The notes below the pieces were generated by a model, which saw only the letters and a list, made by a program, of their open reading frames with translations, was not told the origin of the DNA and did no database searches. Made by a program: the position numbers and the translations under genes. Of a stretch of DNA of 64,000 nt, positions 17,448 through 29,433 are shown piece after piece; the stretch's first letter is position 1; every line of letters starts with the position of its first letter. The stretch is from Massilia atriviolacea (GTDB lineage: Bacteria; Pseudomonadota; Gammaproteobacteria; Burkholderiales; Burkholderiaceae_D). The stretch is taken from the NCBI RefSeq assembly GCF_003953935.1, contig NZ_RXLQ01000006.1, positions 1-64,000 of the forward strand, read 5' to 3'.

Positions 17448-18221
17448 ATGTGCCAACTCCTCGGAATGAACTGCAATGTCCCCACGGACATTGTTTTTAG
17501 CTTTACCGGCTTCGCCATGCGCGGCGGCCGCACCGATACCCACCACGACGGCTGGGGCATCGCATTCTTCGAAGGCGCCGGCGTGCGCCATTTCGTCGAT
17601 CACCAGGCGGCTGTGGCATCGCCGGTGGCCGAACTGATCAAGCGCTATCCCATCAAATCCCGGCATGTCATCGCGCATATCCGCAAGGCGACCCAGGGCC
17701 ATGTTGCGCTGGAAAACTGCCATCCCTTCGTGCGCGAACTGTGGGGACGCTACTGGGTATTCGCCCATAATGGCGACCTCAAGGATTTCGCGCCGACCCT
17801 GGACGGCCCCTACCGGCCGGTCGGCAGCACCGACAGCGAAACCGCCTTTTGCTTCCTGCTGCAGGAATTGCGCAAGCGCTTCGGCGCCACGCCGCCGGCC
17901 CTGTCCGTGCTGCGCGCGGCGCTGCAGGAACTGGTGGCCGCGGTGGCCGTGCACGGTACCTTCAACCTGATGCTGTCCGATGGCGCTGCCCTGTTCGTGC
18001 ACTGCTCGACCAAGCTGCATTATGTGGTGCGCCAGCATCCGTTCGTGACAGCGCGCCTGTCCGACGAAGATGTCAGCGTTGATTTTTCTCAAGTCACCAC
18101 GCCCGCCGACCGGGTCGCCATCATCGTCACCGAGCCCCTGACCACCAACGAACAGTGGACCGCTTTCGCGCCCGGCGAATTCAAGGTGTTCGTGGACGGA
18201 ATGTCAATACAGGAACGATAA
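17448..18221 (+). CDS. Class II glutamine amidotransferase (YafJ-like)
   Basis: Encodes 257 residues of the Ntn-hydrolase type. Cys2 directly after the initiator Met is the expected nucleophile (MCQLLGMNCN). Further landmarks are GRTDTHHDGWGIAFF, HIRKATQG and FAHNGDL, all typical of the GATase II domain. No synthase domain is attached, as in YafJ-type stand-alone proteins. The reaction is therefore glutamine hydrolysis or a related amide cleavage with unknown acceptor. It lies alone between DUF3567 and the EAL-HDOD gene. Confidence 0.9.
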   Translation: MCQLLGMNCNVPTDIVFSFTGFAMRGGRTDTHHDGWGIAFFEGAGVRHFVDHQAAVASPVAELIKRYPIKSRHVIAHIRKATQGHVALENCHPFVRELWGRYWVFAHNGDLKDFAPTLDGPYRPVGSTDSETAFCFLLQELRKRFGATPPALSVLRAALQELVAAVAVHGTFNLMLSDGAALFVHCSTKLHYVVRQHPFVTARLSDEDVSVDFSQVTTPADRVAIIVTEPLTTNEQWTAFAPGEFKVFVDGMSIQER

Positions 18222-18290
18222 GTATTTCCGCCACGCACTGGTATTTGTAGGTTACATTACCGGCTGTTATTATTGATATTTACAGGACAG

Positions 18291-19571
18291 ATGAGCCACG
18301 ACGCCGAATCCGACCTAATGGCGCAGCAGATGCCAGTGCGGGATTTTTATCTGGGGCGCCAGCCAATCCTCGACCGGCAACAAGGTTTGTACGGTTATGA
18401 AATGCTTTTTCGCAATGCGGCAGGCGAATCGGCCGAGATCGACAGCGATGTGGCGGCCACCGCCACGGTGATCGCCCACACCGCCCAGCTGGGCCTGGAA
18501 AAAGTCATCGGCGATGCGCTCGGCTTCCTGAACGTGGACGCCGAAGTGCTGATGAGCGATATCTTCGTGTTCCTGCCGCGCGAGCGGGTGGTGCTGGAAA
18601 TCGTCGAGAGCATGGTGGTCAGCCAGCCCGTGCTCGAGCGCATTGCCGACCTGACCGGCCATGGCTTTCGCTTCGCCCTCGACGATGTGCGGGTCGATGC
18701 GCCCGAGGTGCAACTGTTGCTGCCGATGGTCGAATACGTCAAGCTCGACGTGCGCGCCATGCCCCTGTCCGGCCTGATGGCCGCCGCGCCGCGCTTCAAG
18801 CGCGAAAAAAAGAAACTGATCGCCGAAAAGGTCGAATCGCGCGAGGAATTCGACACCTGCCTCGGCCTCGGTTTCGATTTTTTCCAGGGATATTATTTTG
18901 CCCGCCCGGCCGTGATCAGCGGACGCAAGCTGTCGCCATCCCAGCTGGCGGTCCTCGAACTGATGGGCCTGGTGACATCGGACGCCGACAATATCGACAT
19001 CGAGCGCGCGGTCAAGCGCGACGTCACCCTGGCCCTCAATTTGCTGCGGCTGGTCAACACGCCGGCCATCGGCATGCGCCACCGCATCGATTCGATCAGC
19101 CAGGCGATCACCATCCTCGGCCGCCGCCAGCTGCAGCGCTGGCTGCAGATCATGCTGTACGCCGAGCCTTCGCGCGGCGGCAACAGCATGACGCCGCTGC
19201 TCCTGCTGGCCACCACGCGCGGCCGCCTGCTCGAACTGCTGGCGCAGCGCCTGCGTCCCGGCCAGCGCAACGTGGCCGAGATTGCCTTTACCGTCGGCAT
19301 CATGTCGCTGATGGATGCCTTGTTCGGGATGCCGATGACGCTGATCGTCGAGCAGATTCCCGTCATCGACGAGGTGGCGCACGCCCTGCTGCGGCGCAGC
19401 GGCTTCTTCGGCGACCTGCTGCACCTGGCCGAATGCATCGAACGCATGGAGGAGTCCGACGACCAGGTACTGCCGGCCCTGCGCGAACTGGCCATTTCCA
19501 GCGAAGAGCTGATCGAGCTGGAAGTGGCCGCCTTCGAGTGGAGCGACAAGGTGGTGCGTTACGCGCTGTAA
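18291..19571 (+). CDS. EAL-HDOD signal transduction protein (COG3434 type)
   Basis: Encodes 426 residues. The N-terminal half is an EAL-like domain beginning YLGRQPILDRQQGLYGYEML; the EAL signature itself reads EML, and the DDFGTG loop is LDDVRVD, so c-di-GMP hydrolysis is doubtful. KLDVRAM and AEKVESREEFD are kept. The C-terminal half is an HDOD domain (ALNLLRLVNTPAIGM ... ISQAITILGRRQLQRWL), a non-catalytic HD relative. Such proteins usually act as regulatory adaptors. ATG 18291 is chosen over an upstream TTG at 18273. It converges with the SPW gene through a 19-bp hairpin. Confidence 0.87.
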   Translation: MSHDAESDLMAQQMPVRDFYLGRQPILDRQQGLYGYEMLFRNAAGESAEIDSDVAATATVIAHTAQLGLEKVIGDALGFLNVDAEVLMSDIFVFLPRERVVLEIVESMVVSQPVLERIADLTGHGFRFALDDVRVDAPEVQLLLPMVEYVKLDVRAMPLSGLMAAAPRFKREKKKLIAEKVESREEFDTCLGLGFDFFQGYYFARPAVISGRKLSPSQLAVLELMGLVTSDADNIDIERAVKRDVTLALNLLRLVNTPAIGMRHRIDSISQAITILGRRQLQRWLQIMLYAEPSRGGNSMTPLLLLATTRGRLLELLAQRLRPGQRNVAEIAFTVGIMSLMDALFGMPMTLIVEQIPVIDEVAHALLRRSGFFGDLLHLAECIERMEESDDQVLPALRELAISSEELIELEVAAFEWSDKVVRYAL

Positions 19572-19611
19572 GCGCGGCGTGGCGCGGGCGGGGCCCGCGC
19601 CACGCCGCGCT
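19571..19611. terminator. Perfect 19-bp GC hairpin between convergent genes
   Basis: Arms 19571-19589 and 19593-19611 are perfect reverse complements around a GGG loop. The arm ends touch the stop codons of the two convergent genes. There is no U-tract on either side, so it is a strong structure that may act as a bidirectional transcript end or 3-prime stabiliser rather than a classical intrinsic terminator. Confidence 0.7.
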
Positions 19612-19979
19612 CACGGGCTACCGGCCCACTGCCTGTGCAGCTCAGGGTCGCTGCGCAGTTCCCACAAGGCCAGCACGATGACGGCGATGCCCACGATGAG
19701 GCTATTGTTCATCATGGCGCCGCGGTCGGCCACGGCCGGCACCCACGGCGATACCGCCACCCACACCCCCGCAAGGAGATTGACGACGACGGCCCAGACG
19801 TAGGTTTTGTAGAGGTCGAACGCGGCGAGCACGGCGATGACCGCGCCCGCGATCCAGGCATTCATGGCCTGTGGCGAGTCACTGGGGTAGGCCAGTGCCC
19901 AGGGTGAGACGATCAGCCAGAGACCGAGCAGCAGGATCGCCTGATCCTGCCATCGTCTGGCAGCGGGGTGAATGTCCAT
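19611..19979 (-). CDS. SPW-repeat membrane protein
   Basis: Small integral membrane protein of 122 residues with four hydrophobic helices arranged as two repeats. Each repeat carries the signature Ser-Pro-Trp (IVSPWALAY near residue 25 and AVSPWVPAV near 77), which defines the SPW family. Function is unknown. ATG 19979 is supported by an AGGAGG site 4 bases upstream, so the longer open frame starting at 20039 is rejected. It faces the EAL-HDOD gene. Confidence 0.88.
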   Translation of the reverse strand: MDIHPAARRWQDQAILLLGLWLIVSPWALAYPSDSPQAMNAWIAGAVIAVLAAFDLYKTYVWAVVVNLLAGVWVAVSPWVPAVADRGAMMNNSLIVGIAVIVLALWELRSDPELHRQWAGSP

Positions 19980-20093
19980 ATTGCCTCCTGAACGCGATGT
20001 CCGGCGCGCAAAATCGCTGCGCGGGAGCTGCGCCGTCACTCCCGGGCTACAGGGAGTTAGGCAGGCAAAGCCGGGAAAAGTTCACCCGGCGTG

Positions 20094-23873
<3,780 letters not shown>

Positions 23874-23974
23874 GGGTGTGCTTTCAATAGGCGGGTCGGA
23901 ACCGGTCTGGACCGGGTCTAAAATTATACGTCATCGTGCCCTTTTGGTTTTCCAGGGCTTAATGATCAGTTCGC

Positions 23975-24023
23975 TTTGTATCGTTTTGTAATTAAATGCC
24001 GGCTTGATACAAGACGATACAAA
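23975..24023. promoter_or_regulatory. 16-bp inverted repeat, probable operator between metH and brnA-like gene
   Basis: The arm 23975-23990 (TTTGTATCGTTTTGTA) matches the reverse complement of 24008-24023 at 15 of 16 positions, with 17 bases between. Within the right arm GATACAA occurs twice with a 10-base period, one helical turn, as expected for a dimeric ribbon-helix-helix regulator. It lies between divergent metH and the BrnA-like gene, so it could control either or both. Binding by BrnA is inference. Confidence 0.6.
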
Positions 24024-24110
24024 ATGTGTTGTGTCTGCAATCTTTGCGTTACATGCGAAGACGACAATCGCTTCGATGACGCCGCAGTGCGTCTTTACGG
24101 GGAACACATA

Positions 24111-24347
24111 ATGAACGATGAATTTCAAACCAGCTGGTCCGAGCCAGCATCCATGCAGCAGGGTGACGCCAGCACCGTGCAGCGCCCACCGGCAGCCGCG
24201 CCGCTCAAGCAGATCGTCACGATCCGCCTCGATGTCGACATGCTGAAGTGGTTCAAGTCCGCAGGTCCGGGTTACCAGACCCGCATCAACCAGATCCTGC
24301 GTGAACATATGGAAGCGCAGCAAGCCGCGCAGGACGCGGCCCGGTAA
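24111..24347 (+). CDS. Orphan BrnA-family antitoxin/repressor
   Basis: Encodes 78 residues. The C-terminal 45 residues (VTIRLDVDMLKWFKSAGPGY followed by QTRINQILREHM) match the BrnA ribbon-helix-helix antitoxin family closely; the N-terminal 30 are polar and low in complexity. BrnA normally pairs with an upstream BrnT toxin, but no brnT is present: metH is divergent upstream and fmt converges 17 bases downstream. It is probably a stand-alone DNA-binding protein, perhaps autoregulated through the inverted repeat upstream. ATG 24111 is chosen because the family similarity and composition start there; the frame is open further upstream. Confidence 0.75.
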   Translation: MNDEFQTSWSEPASMQQGDASTVQRPPAAAPLKQIVTIRLDVDMLKWFKSAGPGYQTRINQILREHMEAQQAAQDAAR

Positions 24348-24364
24348 GACGTCGCCAGGGCGGC

Positions 24365-25321
24365 TCAGTCCAGGCTGAGTCCGTCCAAAGGGAATCCCTT
24401 GAGAAACTCGGCCGCAGGCAGACGCTTGCCGCCGGGTTTTTGCAGTTCCGTCAGGCGTAAAGTGCCTTGCTTGCAGGCAACGATGATTCCGTGCTGGGCA
24501 TCGGCCGCCAGTACCTGGCCCGGCGCCGCATCGCTACCGGCCTCGAGCGCCTCGGCGCCCCAGATCTTGATGGTCACCCCGTTCAGCTCGGCGTGCGCGC
24601 CGGGGAAGGGGTTGAAGGCGCGGATCTTGCGGCCCAGTTCGTTTGATGACAGCGAAAAATCGAGTGCGGCTTCTTCCTTGGCGATCTTGGCGGCGTAGGT
24701 CACGCCCGCTTCCGGCTGCGCCACCGGGTGCAGGGTGCCGGCGGCGCGCGCGCGCAGGGCGTCGACGATCATCCGTGCGCCGAGCGCGGCCAGGGTGTCG
24801 TGCAGGGTGGCGGTGGTGTCGGTTGGCAAGATCGGTACCCGTTCCATCAGCAGCATGGGGCCGGTGTCCAGGCCTTCTTCCATGTCCATGATGGTCACGC
24901 CGGTTTCCGTGTCGCCCGCTTCGATGGCGCGGTGGATCGGCGCGGCGCCGCGCCAGCGCGGCAGCAGGGAACCGTGGATATTGATGCAGGGCTTGATGTC
25001 GAGGGTGCTGCGCGGCAAGATCAAGCCATAGGCGGCGACCACCATTGCGTCGTAGTCGGTGGCCATCAGGCGCGCATGCGCGAAGGCGGCCTGGGCGGCG
25101 CGCTCGGGGTCCTTGCTGTCGAGGCGCAGGGAGAGCGGCTGCAACACCTCGATGCCGTGGGCTTGGGCGTATTGCTTGACGGCGGAGGCGTGCAGTTGCA
25201 TGCCGCGTCCGGCGGGGCGGTCGGGCTGGGTCAGGACCAGCGGAATCCCGAAGCCGGCTTCATGCAGGGAGCGGAGGGCGACCGCGGCGAACTCCGGCGT
25301 GCCGGCGAAGATGATGTTCAT
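24365..25321 (-). CDS. fmt: Methionyl-tRNA formyltransferase
   Basis: Formylates initiator Met-tRNA with 10-formyltetrahydrofolate. The protein has 318 residues with the N-terminal [15 protein letters not shown] motif and the catalytic loop [18 protein letters not shown] containing the conserved Asn/His/Asp neighbourhood ([10 protein letters not shown]). The C-terminal OB-like domain (about 205-318) binds tRNA. ATG 25321 has an AGGAA site 5 bases upstream. It lies downstream of def on the same strand, but the usual tight def-fmt spacing is broken by 244 bases of repeats. Confidence 0.96.
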   Translation of the reverse strand: MNIIFAGTPEFAAVALRSLHEAGFGIPLVLTQPDRPAGRGMQLHASAVKQYAQAHGIEVLQPLSLRLDSKDPERAAQAAFAHARLMATDYDAMVVAAYGLILPRSTLDIKPCINIHGSLLPRWRGAAPIHRAIEAGDTETGVTIMDMEEGLDTGPMLLMERVPILPTDTTATLHDTLAALGARMIVDALRARAAGTLHPVAQPEAGVTYAAKIAKEEAALDFSLSSNELGRKIRAFNPFPGAHAELNGVTIKIWGAEALEAGSDAAPGQVLAADAQHGIIVACKQGTLRLTELQKPGGKRLPAAEFLKGFPLDGLSLD

Positions 25322-25373
25322 GGGGTTCCTGGGTTAAAACGGTTCAAGGGACAAACGCACTGTGTTTCATCAG

Positions 25374-25430
25374 CAACGCTAAAAATCGACAACAACGCTA
25401 AACACCGACAATAACGCTAAAAACCGTCGT
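25374..25430. repeat. Three tandem 19-bp repeats
   Basis: Units start at 25374, 25393 and 25412 with a strict 19-base period. The consensus is about YAACGCTAAAMAYCGACAA; the third unit runs into the inverted-repeat element that follows. The repeats lie between def and fmt. They look like a slipped-strand expansion next to a mobile or intergenic repeat. Confidence 0.85.
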
Positions 25431-25517
25431 TCCCGCGAAGGCGGGAACCCAAGTTATCGGCACAGTCGGGAACTGCGCGACGGACTTGGGTTCCCGCCTG
25501 CGCGGGAACGACGGTTT
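25421..25517. repeat. Intergenic inverted-repeat element (97 bp)
   Basis: Arm 25421-25454 pairs with 25484-25517 at 33 of 34 positions, leaving a 29-base centre. Each arm contains its own short palindrome (TTCCCGCGAAGGCGGGAA), a motif I know from dispersed intergenic repeats in many proteobacteria. It would form a very stable cruciform or RNA hairpin in the def-fmt transcript and may act as attenuator or stabiliser. Confidence 0.85.
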
Positions 25518-25565
25518 CAGGTGCAGAGGCAGTGAAGGCTAGGCCAGCCTATCCGCCAAGGCCAA

Positions 25566-26108
25566 TCAATGCCGGCGACCGGCCGCCCGCAATGCCGCTT
25601 CGCGCTCCATTCCGCGCTCTTCCTTGAGCATCTTGGCCTTGATCCGGTTGCGCTTGAGCGGCGACAGGTATTCCACGAACACCTTGCCCATCAAATGGTC
25701 CATCTCGTGCTGGATGCAGACCGCCATCAAGCCGTCGGCGCTCAGCTCGAACGGCTTGCCGTCCGCGTCCAGTGCGCTGACCTTGATCTGCGCGGGCCGC
25801 TCCACGCCGTCGTAGATGCCCGGCACCGACAGGCAGCCTTCGTCGTAAACTTGCTTCTCGGCACTTGCCCACACGATCTGCGGATTGATGAACACGCGCA
25901 GCTCGTCCTTGGTCTCGGAGATATCCACGATGAGCAGTTGCTCGTGCACGTCGACCTGGCTCGCGGCCAGGCCCACGCCAGGCGCGTCGTACATGGTCTC
26001 GGCCATGTCGGCCACCAGTTTCTTGATGCGTTCGCCGAATTCGGTGACCGGCTTGGCCACCTTGTGGAGACGCGCGTCCGGGTAGCGGAGAATATTCAGT
26101 ATTGCCAT
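25566..26108 (-). CDS. def: Peptide deformylase
   Basis: Metal-dependent enzyme of 180 residues that removes the N-terminal formyl group from new proteins. All three signature motifs are present: GVGLAASQ (44-51), EGCLSVP with metal ligand C92, and QHEMDH with H134 and H138 and catalytic E135. The C-terminal helix is Arg-rich. It is the first gene of a def-fmt unit on the minus strand and is divergent from the LysM gene. Substrate generation by Fmt next to it makes the pairing functionally coherent. Confidence 0.97.
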   Translation of the reverse strand: MAILNILRYPDARLHKVAKPVTEFGERIKKLVADMAETMYDAPGVGLAASQVDVHEQLLIVDISETKDELRVFINPQIVWASAEKQVYDEGCLSVPGIYDGVERPAQIKVSALDADGKPFELSADGLMAVCIQHEMDHLMGKVFVEYLSPLKRNRIKAKMLKEERGMEREAALRAAGRRH

Positions 26109-26391
26109 AGGTCTAGTAATTTCGATAACAATTCGGTGATAATTTCAAGTGGTCACGCGCATAAGAATTCTAAAACACAACAAAAACACAACAGACCCGC
26201 AACCGGGTTGAGCATGGTTTTTCTTGCTAGTTCAAGGATTTATGTGCAGAATTTGATCCAGTTCGGCAAGCCTTATCATCGATATCGTCGATAGGGTAGC
26301 GTTAAATCGCGCTGTCTCTTGCGCTGTGGCTGGCAAGGTGACGTGTCCAGCTAGCAATTCCGTGTTAATGCCGCACTTTACGGACATCTCA

Positions 26392-27495
26392 ATGAAAAAT
26401 TTTAGCACAGTCGGCGTCCGCGTAGCGGTTGTGGCGCTTTTTGCGGGACTGCTCGCAGCCCCGACCCAAGCGGCCACCTGCGAATTCCGGCCCAATGCCC
26501 CTGACCAGCATCTGGTGGTCAAGGGTGATACCTTGTGGGACATTTCCGGCAAGTTTCTGCAGCACCCATGGTGCTGGCCCCAGGTATGGGGTTTGAACAA
26601 GGCGGAGATCCGCAATCCGCACTGGATTTATCCGGGTCAGATCGTCTATTTCGACCGCAAGAACAACCGCTTGTCGCTGTCCCGTCCGGGTAGCGGCGAT
26701 GGCTCGGGCAGCGCCAACGGCACCTTGCGCCTGTCGCCCCAGATCCGTACCGAAGGCCTGGGCAAGGATGCGATCCAGGCCATCCCGGCCGGCGTGATCG
26801 AACCCTTCCTGTCGCAGCCCCTGATCGTCGAAGCCGGCGAGCTGAAGGGCTCGCCGCGCATCGCCGCGGCCGAAGATGGCCACGTCTACCTCGGCCAGGA
26901 CGACAAGATTTACGTGCGCGGCGACCTGAAGGGCGGCAGCTCGTTCCAGGTCTTCCGTCCGGGCACCCCGCTCAAGGACCCGCAAACCGGCAAGCTGCTG
27001 GCCTATGAAGCGGTGTACCTCGGCACGGCCAAGCTGTTTGCCGAAGCCAAGCCGGGCGTCGATGCGCATACCTTCGTGGTGGCCAGTTCCAAGCAGGAAA
27101 TCGGCGTAGGCGACCTGCTGATTCCGGCCCCGCCGACCGTCATGCGCAACTACATGCCGCATCCGCCCGATCAGAACGTCGATGCGCGCGTCGTGGGCGT
27201 GTATTCGGGCGTGACCCATGCCGGCCAGAACCAGGTGGTCAGCATTAATCGCGGTACGCTTGACGGAATCGATGTCGGCACCGTACTCCAGCTGTACACT
27301 CTGGGCAGAACGGTGCCCGACCCGGGTGCGCCACGCCGCGGCATCCTGGGCACCAAGAAGACGATGATCAAGTTGCCTGACGAGCAGTCCGGCACCCTGT
27401 TCATTTTCCGTGTGTTCAACCGTATTTCGTACGGCTTGATCATGCAGGTAACCGACCCGGTGAAAATCGGCGACGTGGCCCGATCACCGGAGTAA
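26392..27495 (+). CDS. Secreted LysM-domain protein
   Basis: Encodes 367 residues with a signal peptide cleaved after about residue 26 (APTQA-AT). A LysM domain follows at about 40-95 (HLVVKGDTLWDISGKFLQHP ... IYPGQIVYF), which binds peptidoglycan. The remaining 270 residues are beta-rich with no catalytic motif I recognise. ATG 26392 is chosen over an upstream ATG at 26326 because the signal peptide begins there. It lies 7 bases before dprA, a position this LysM family often holds in betaproteobacteria. Role is likely structural at the wall. Confidence 0.85.
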   Translation: MKNFSTVGVRVAVVALFAGLLAAPTQAATCEFRPNAPDQHLVVKGDTLWDISGKFLQHPWCWPQVWGLNKAEIRNPHWIYPGQIVYFDRKNNRLSLSRPGSGDGSGSANGTLRLSPQIRTEGLGKDAIQAIPAGVIEPFLSQPLIVEAGELKGSPRIAAAEDGHVYLGQDDKIYVRGDLKGGSSFQVFRPGTPLKDPQTGKLLAYEAVYLGTAKLFAEAKPGVDAHTFVVASSKQEIGVGDLLIPAPPTVMRNYMPHPPDQNVDARVVGVYSGVTHAGQNQVVSINRGTLDGIDVGTVLQLYTLGRTVPDPGAPRRGILGTKKTMIKLPDEQSGTLFIFRVFNRISYGLIMQVTDPVKIGDVARSPE

Positions 27496-27502
27496 TATCG
27501 CC

Positions 27503-28633
27503 GTGCAAGACACGGACCCCGCCAACCCCATCAGCCAGGCCGAGCGCCTGGCTGCCTGGGTACGCCTGGAACAGACCCCGGGCGTGGGGGCCGTGAGCGC
27601 GCAGCGCCTGCTGGAGCGCTTCGGCACGCCGCAATCCGTCTTTTCCGCTTCCCACCTGGCCCTGCGCGAGATCGTCTCCGACAGCGTCGCGCGCGCCCTG
27701 TGCGGGCCCATGCCCGATGCCTGCGCCGCCTGTCTCGACCGCATCGGCGACTGGCTGGCCGATCCCGCCCACCATCTCCTCACCCCCGACGACCCCGCTT
27801 TCCCGCCGCTGTTGCGCCAGCTGGCCATGCCGCCGCTGCTGCTGTACGCCGCCGGCCGCATGGAGCTGCTGTCGGCGCCGGCCGTGGCCGTCGTGGGCAG
27901 CCGCAACGCCACCACGCAGGGCGCGGCCAATGCGCGCGCCTTTGCCGGCGCCCTGAGCACGGCGGGCCTGACCATCGTCTCCGGCCTGGCGCTGGGGATC
28001 GATGCCGCCGCGCACGACGGCGGCTTGCGCGGTCCCGGCTCGACCGTGGCCGTGACCGGCACCGGCGCCGACCGCATCTATCCGCGCCGTAACGAGGCGC
28101 TGGCCCGGCGCATCGCGGAGGAGGGGTGCATCGTCAGCGAGTACCCGCTCGGCAGCGGCCCCCTTGCCGCTAACTTCCCGCGCCGCAACCGCCTGATCAG
28201 CGGCCTGTGCTGCGCCGTGCTGGTGGTCGAGGCGGCGGCCGATTCCGGCTCGCTGATCACCGCCCGTCTGGCGCTCGAGCAGGGCCGCGACGTGTTCGCC
28301 ATCCCCGGTTCGATCCACGCGCCGCTGTCCAAGGGTTGCCACAGCCTGATCCGCGACGGCGCCACCCTGGTCGACTGCGTCGACGATATCCTGGTCCCGC
28401 TGCGCATCGCGCCGCTGGCGACCTTGCCGGTCCAGGCCGACAGCGCCGCGCTGTGCACCGGCGCGCAAGCCGCGCTGCTCGACGCGCTCGGCTACGAGCC
28501 GGTCGGCGCCGATGCGCTGGGCGCGCTCACCGGCCGAGATGCGGGCGCGCTGGCCGCAGCCTTGCTGGCGCTGGAACTTGCCGGCCATCTCGAACGATTG
28601 CCCGGCGGATTGTTTCAGCGCGTGAAGCGCTAG
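27503..28633 (+). CDS. dprA: DNA-processing protein DprA (Smf)
   Basis: Loads RecA on incoming single-stranded DNA during natural transformation. The 376 residues contain an N-terminal helical domain (about 15-80, LEQTPGVGAVSAQRLLERFG), the central extended Rossmann fold with VGSRNATTQG, GLALGIDAAAH, NRLISGL and GRDVFAIPGSI, and a C-terminal winged-helix domain (about 310-376). GTG 27503 is the start. It is likely co-transcribed with the LysM gene, followed by smg as in many proteobacteria. Confidence 0.95.
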   Translation: MQDTDPANPISQAERLAAWVRLEQTPGVGAVSAQRLLERFGTPQSVFSASHLALREIVSDSVARALCGPMPDACAACLDRIGDWLADPAHHLLTPDDPAFPPLLRQLAMPPLLLYAAGRMELLSAPAVAVVGSRNATTQGAANARAFAGALSTAGLTIVSGLALGIDAAAHDGGLRGPGSTVAVTGTGADRIYPRRNEALARRIAEEGCIVSEYPLGSGPLAANFPRRNRLISGLCCAVLVVEAAADSGSLITARLALEQGRDVFAIPGSIHAPLSKGCHSLIRDGATLVDCVDDILVPLRIAPLATLPVQADSAALCTGAQAALLDALGYEPVGADALGALTGRDAGALAAALLALELAGHLERLPGGLFQRVKR

Positions 28634-28710
28634 CCGAACGGCGGGTCGCGCCGCAAAGCGCGCGCGGGCGGGGCTTGTGTCGGAGCGAGCTTAACTGATA
28701 GAGTAGAGCC

Positions 28711-29175
28711 ATGTTCGATATCCTGGTCTACCTTTACGAGACGTACTACCGCCCCGATGCCTGCCCCGAGCCGGCCGCGCTGGCGCGTAAGCTGTCCGCT
28801 GTCGGTTTCGACGATGTCGAGATTTCGGAAGCGCTCGTGTGGCTGACCGACCTGACCGAAATGGCCGGCGACGAGACCAGCCTGGCGTTCAGTTCGACCG
28901 GTACGCGCTTTTACGTGCAGCGCGAATACGATGCCCTCGGCAGTGCCGCGGTCGGCTTTATCCAGTTCCTCGAAAGCGCGGGCGTGCTCAGTCCCTTGCA
29001 GCGTGAAATCGTGATCGAACGCGCGCTGGCGCTGGAAGAATCGCCGGTGGGCCTCGGCAAGCTGAAGATCATCGTGCTGATGCTGTTGTGGAGCCAGGGC
29101 AAGGAACCGGACGCGCTGATGTTCGACGACCTGTTCGGCTCCGACGACGAACAAGCCCCCCGCCTGCTGCATTGA
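28711..29175 (+). CDS. smg: Smg/DUF494 family protein
   Basis: Encodes 154 mostly helical, acidic residues beginning [20 protein letters not shown], which is characteristic of the Smg (DUF494) family. It commonly follows dprA, as here, and precedes a type IA topoisomerase gene. No catalytic motif is known and its role is unclear. It starts 77 bases after dprA. Confidence 0.92.
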   Translation: MFDILVYLYETYYRPDACPEPAALARKLSAVGFDDVEISEALVWLTDLTEMAGDETSLAFSSTGTRFYVQREYDALGSAAVGFIQFLESAGVLSPLQREIVIERALALEESPVGLGKLKIIVLMLLWSQGKEPDALMFDDLFGSDDEQAPRLLH

Positions 29176-29433
29176 ATCGGGCCGGCGCTGTCCGCAGGCG
29201 CCCGTTTTCCCTTCCACGCAACGCTTTTCCCCCGCTGACGGCACGATTGTGGCGTTTGGCATGCAGTGGCTACTTGCGGATTTCCCGACAACCCGCTTAT
29301 CATTGGCCGCTCTATCGGGTTGTTATAATTTCGATATCAGCTTGGCAAAATACCGCCTGCTGCGGCTGAGATAGGCTCTTAGCATGTATGATGCGCGGGC
29401 CGAACCACTTAATATAGTACGACGAGAAAACCT

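Noticed and set aside
23874-23974. Possible cobalamin or SAH riboswitch upstream of metH
   Set aside because: The upstream stretch is short and I see neither a B12-box nor the conserved SAH-riboswitch core. The only clear structure nearby is the DNA-type inverted repeat at 23975-24023.
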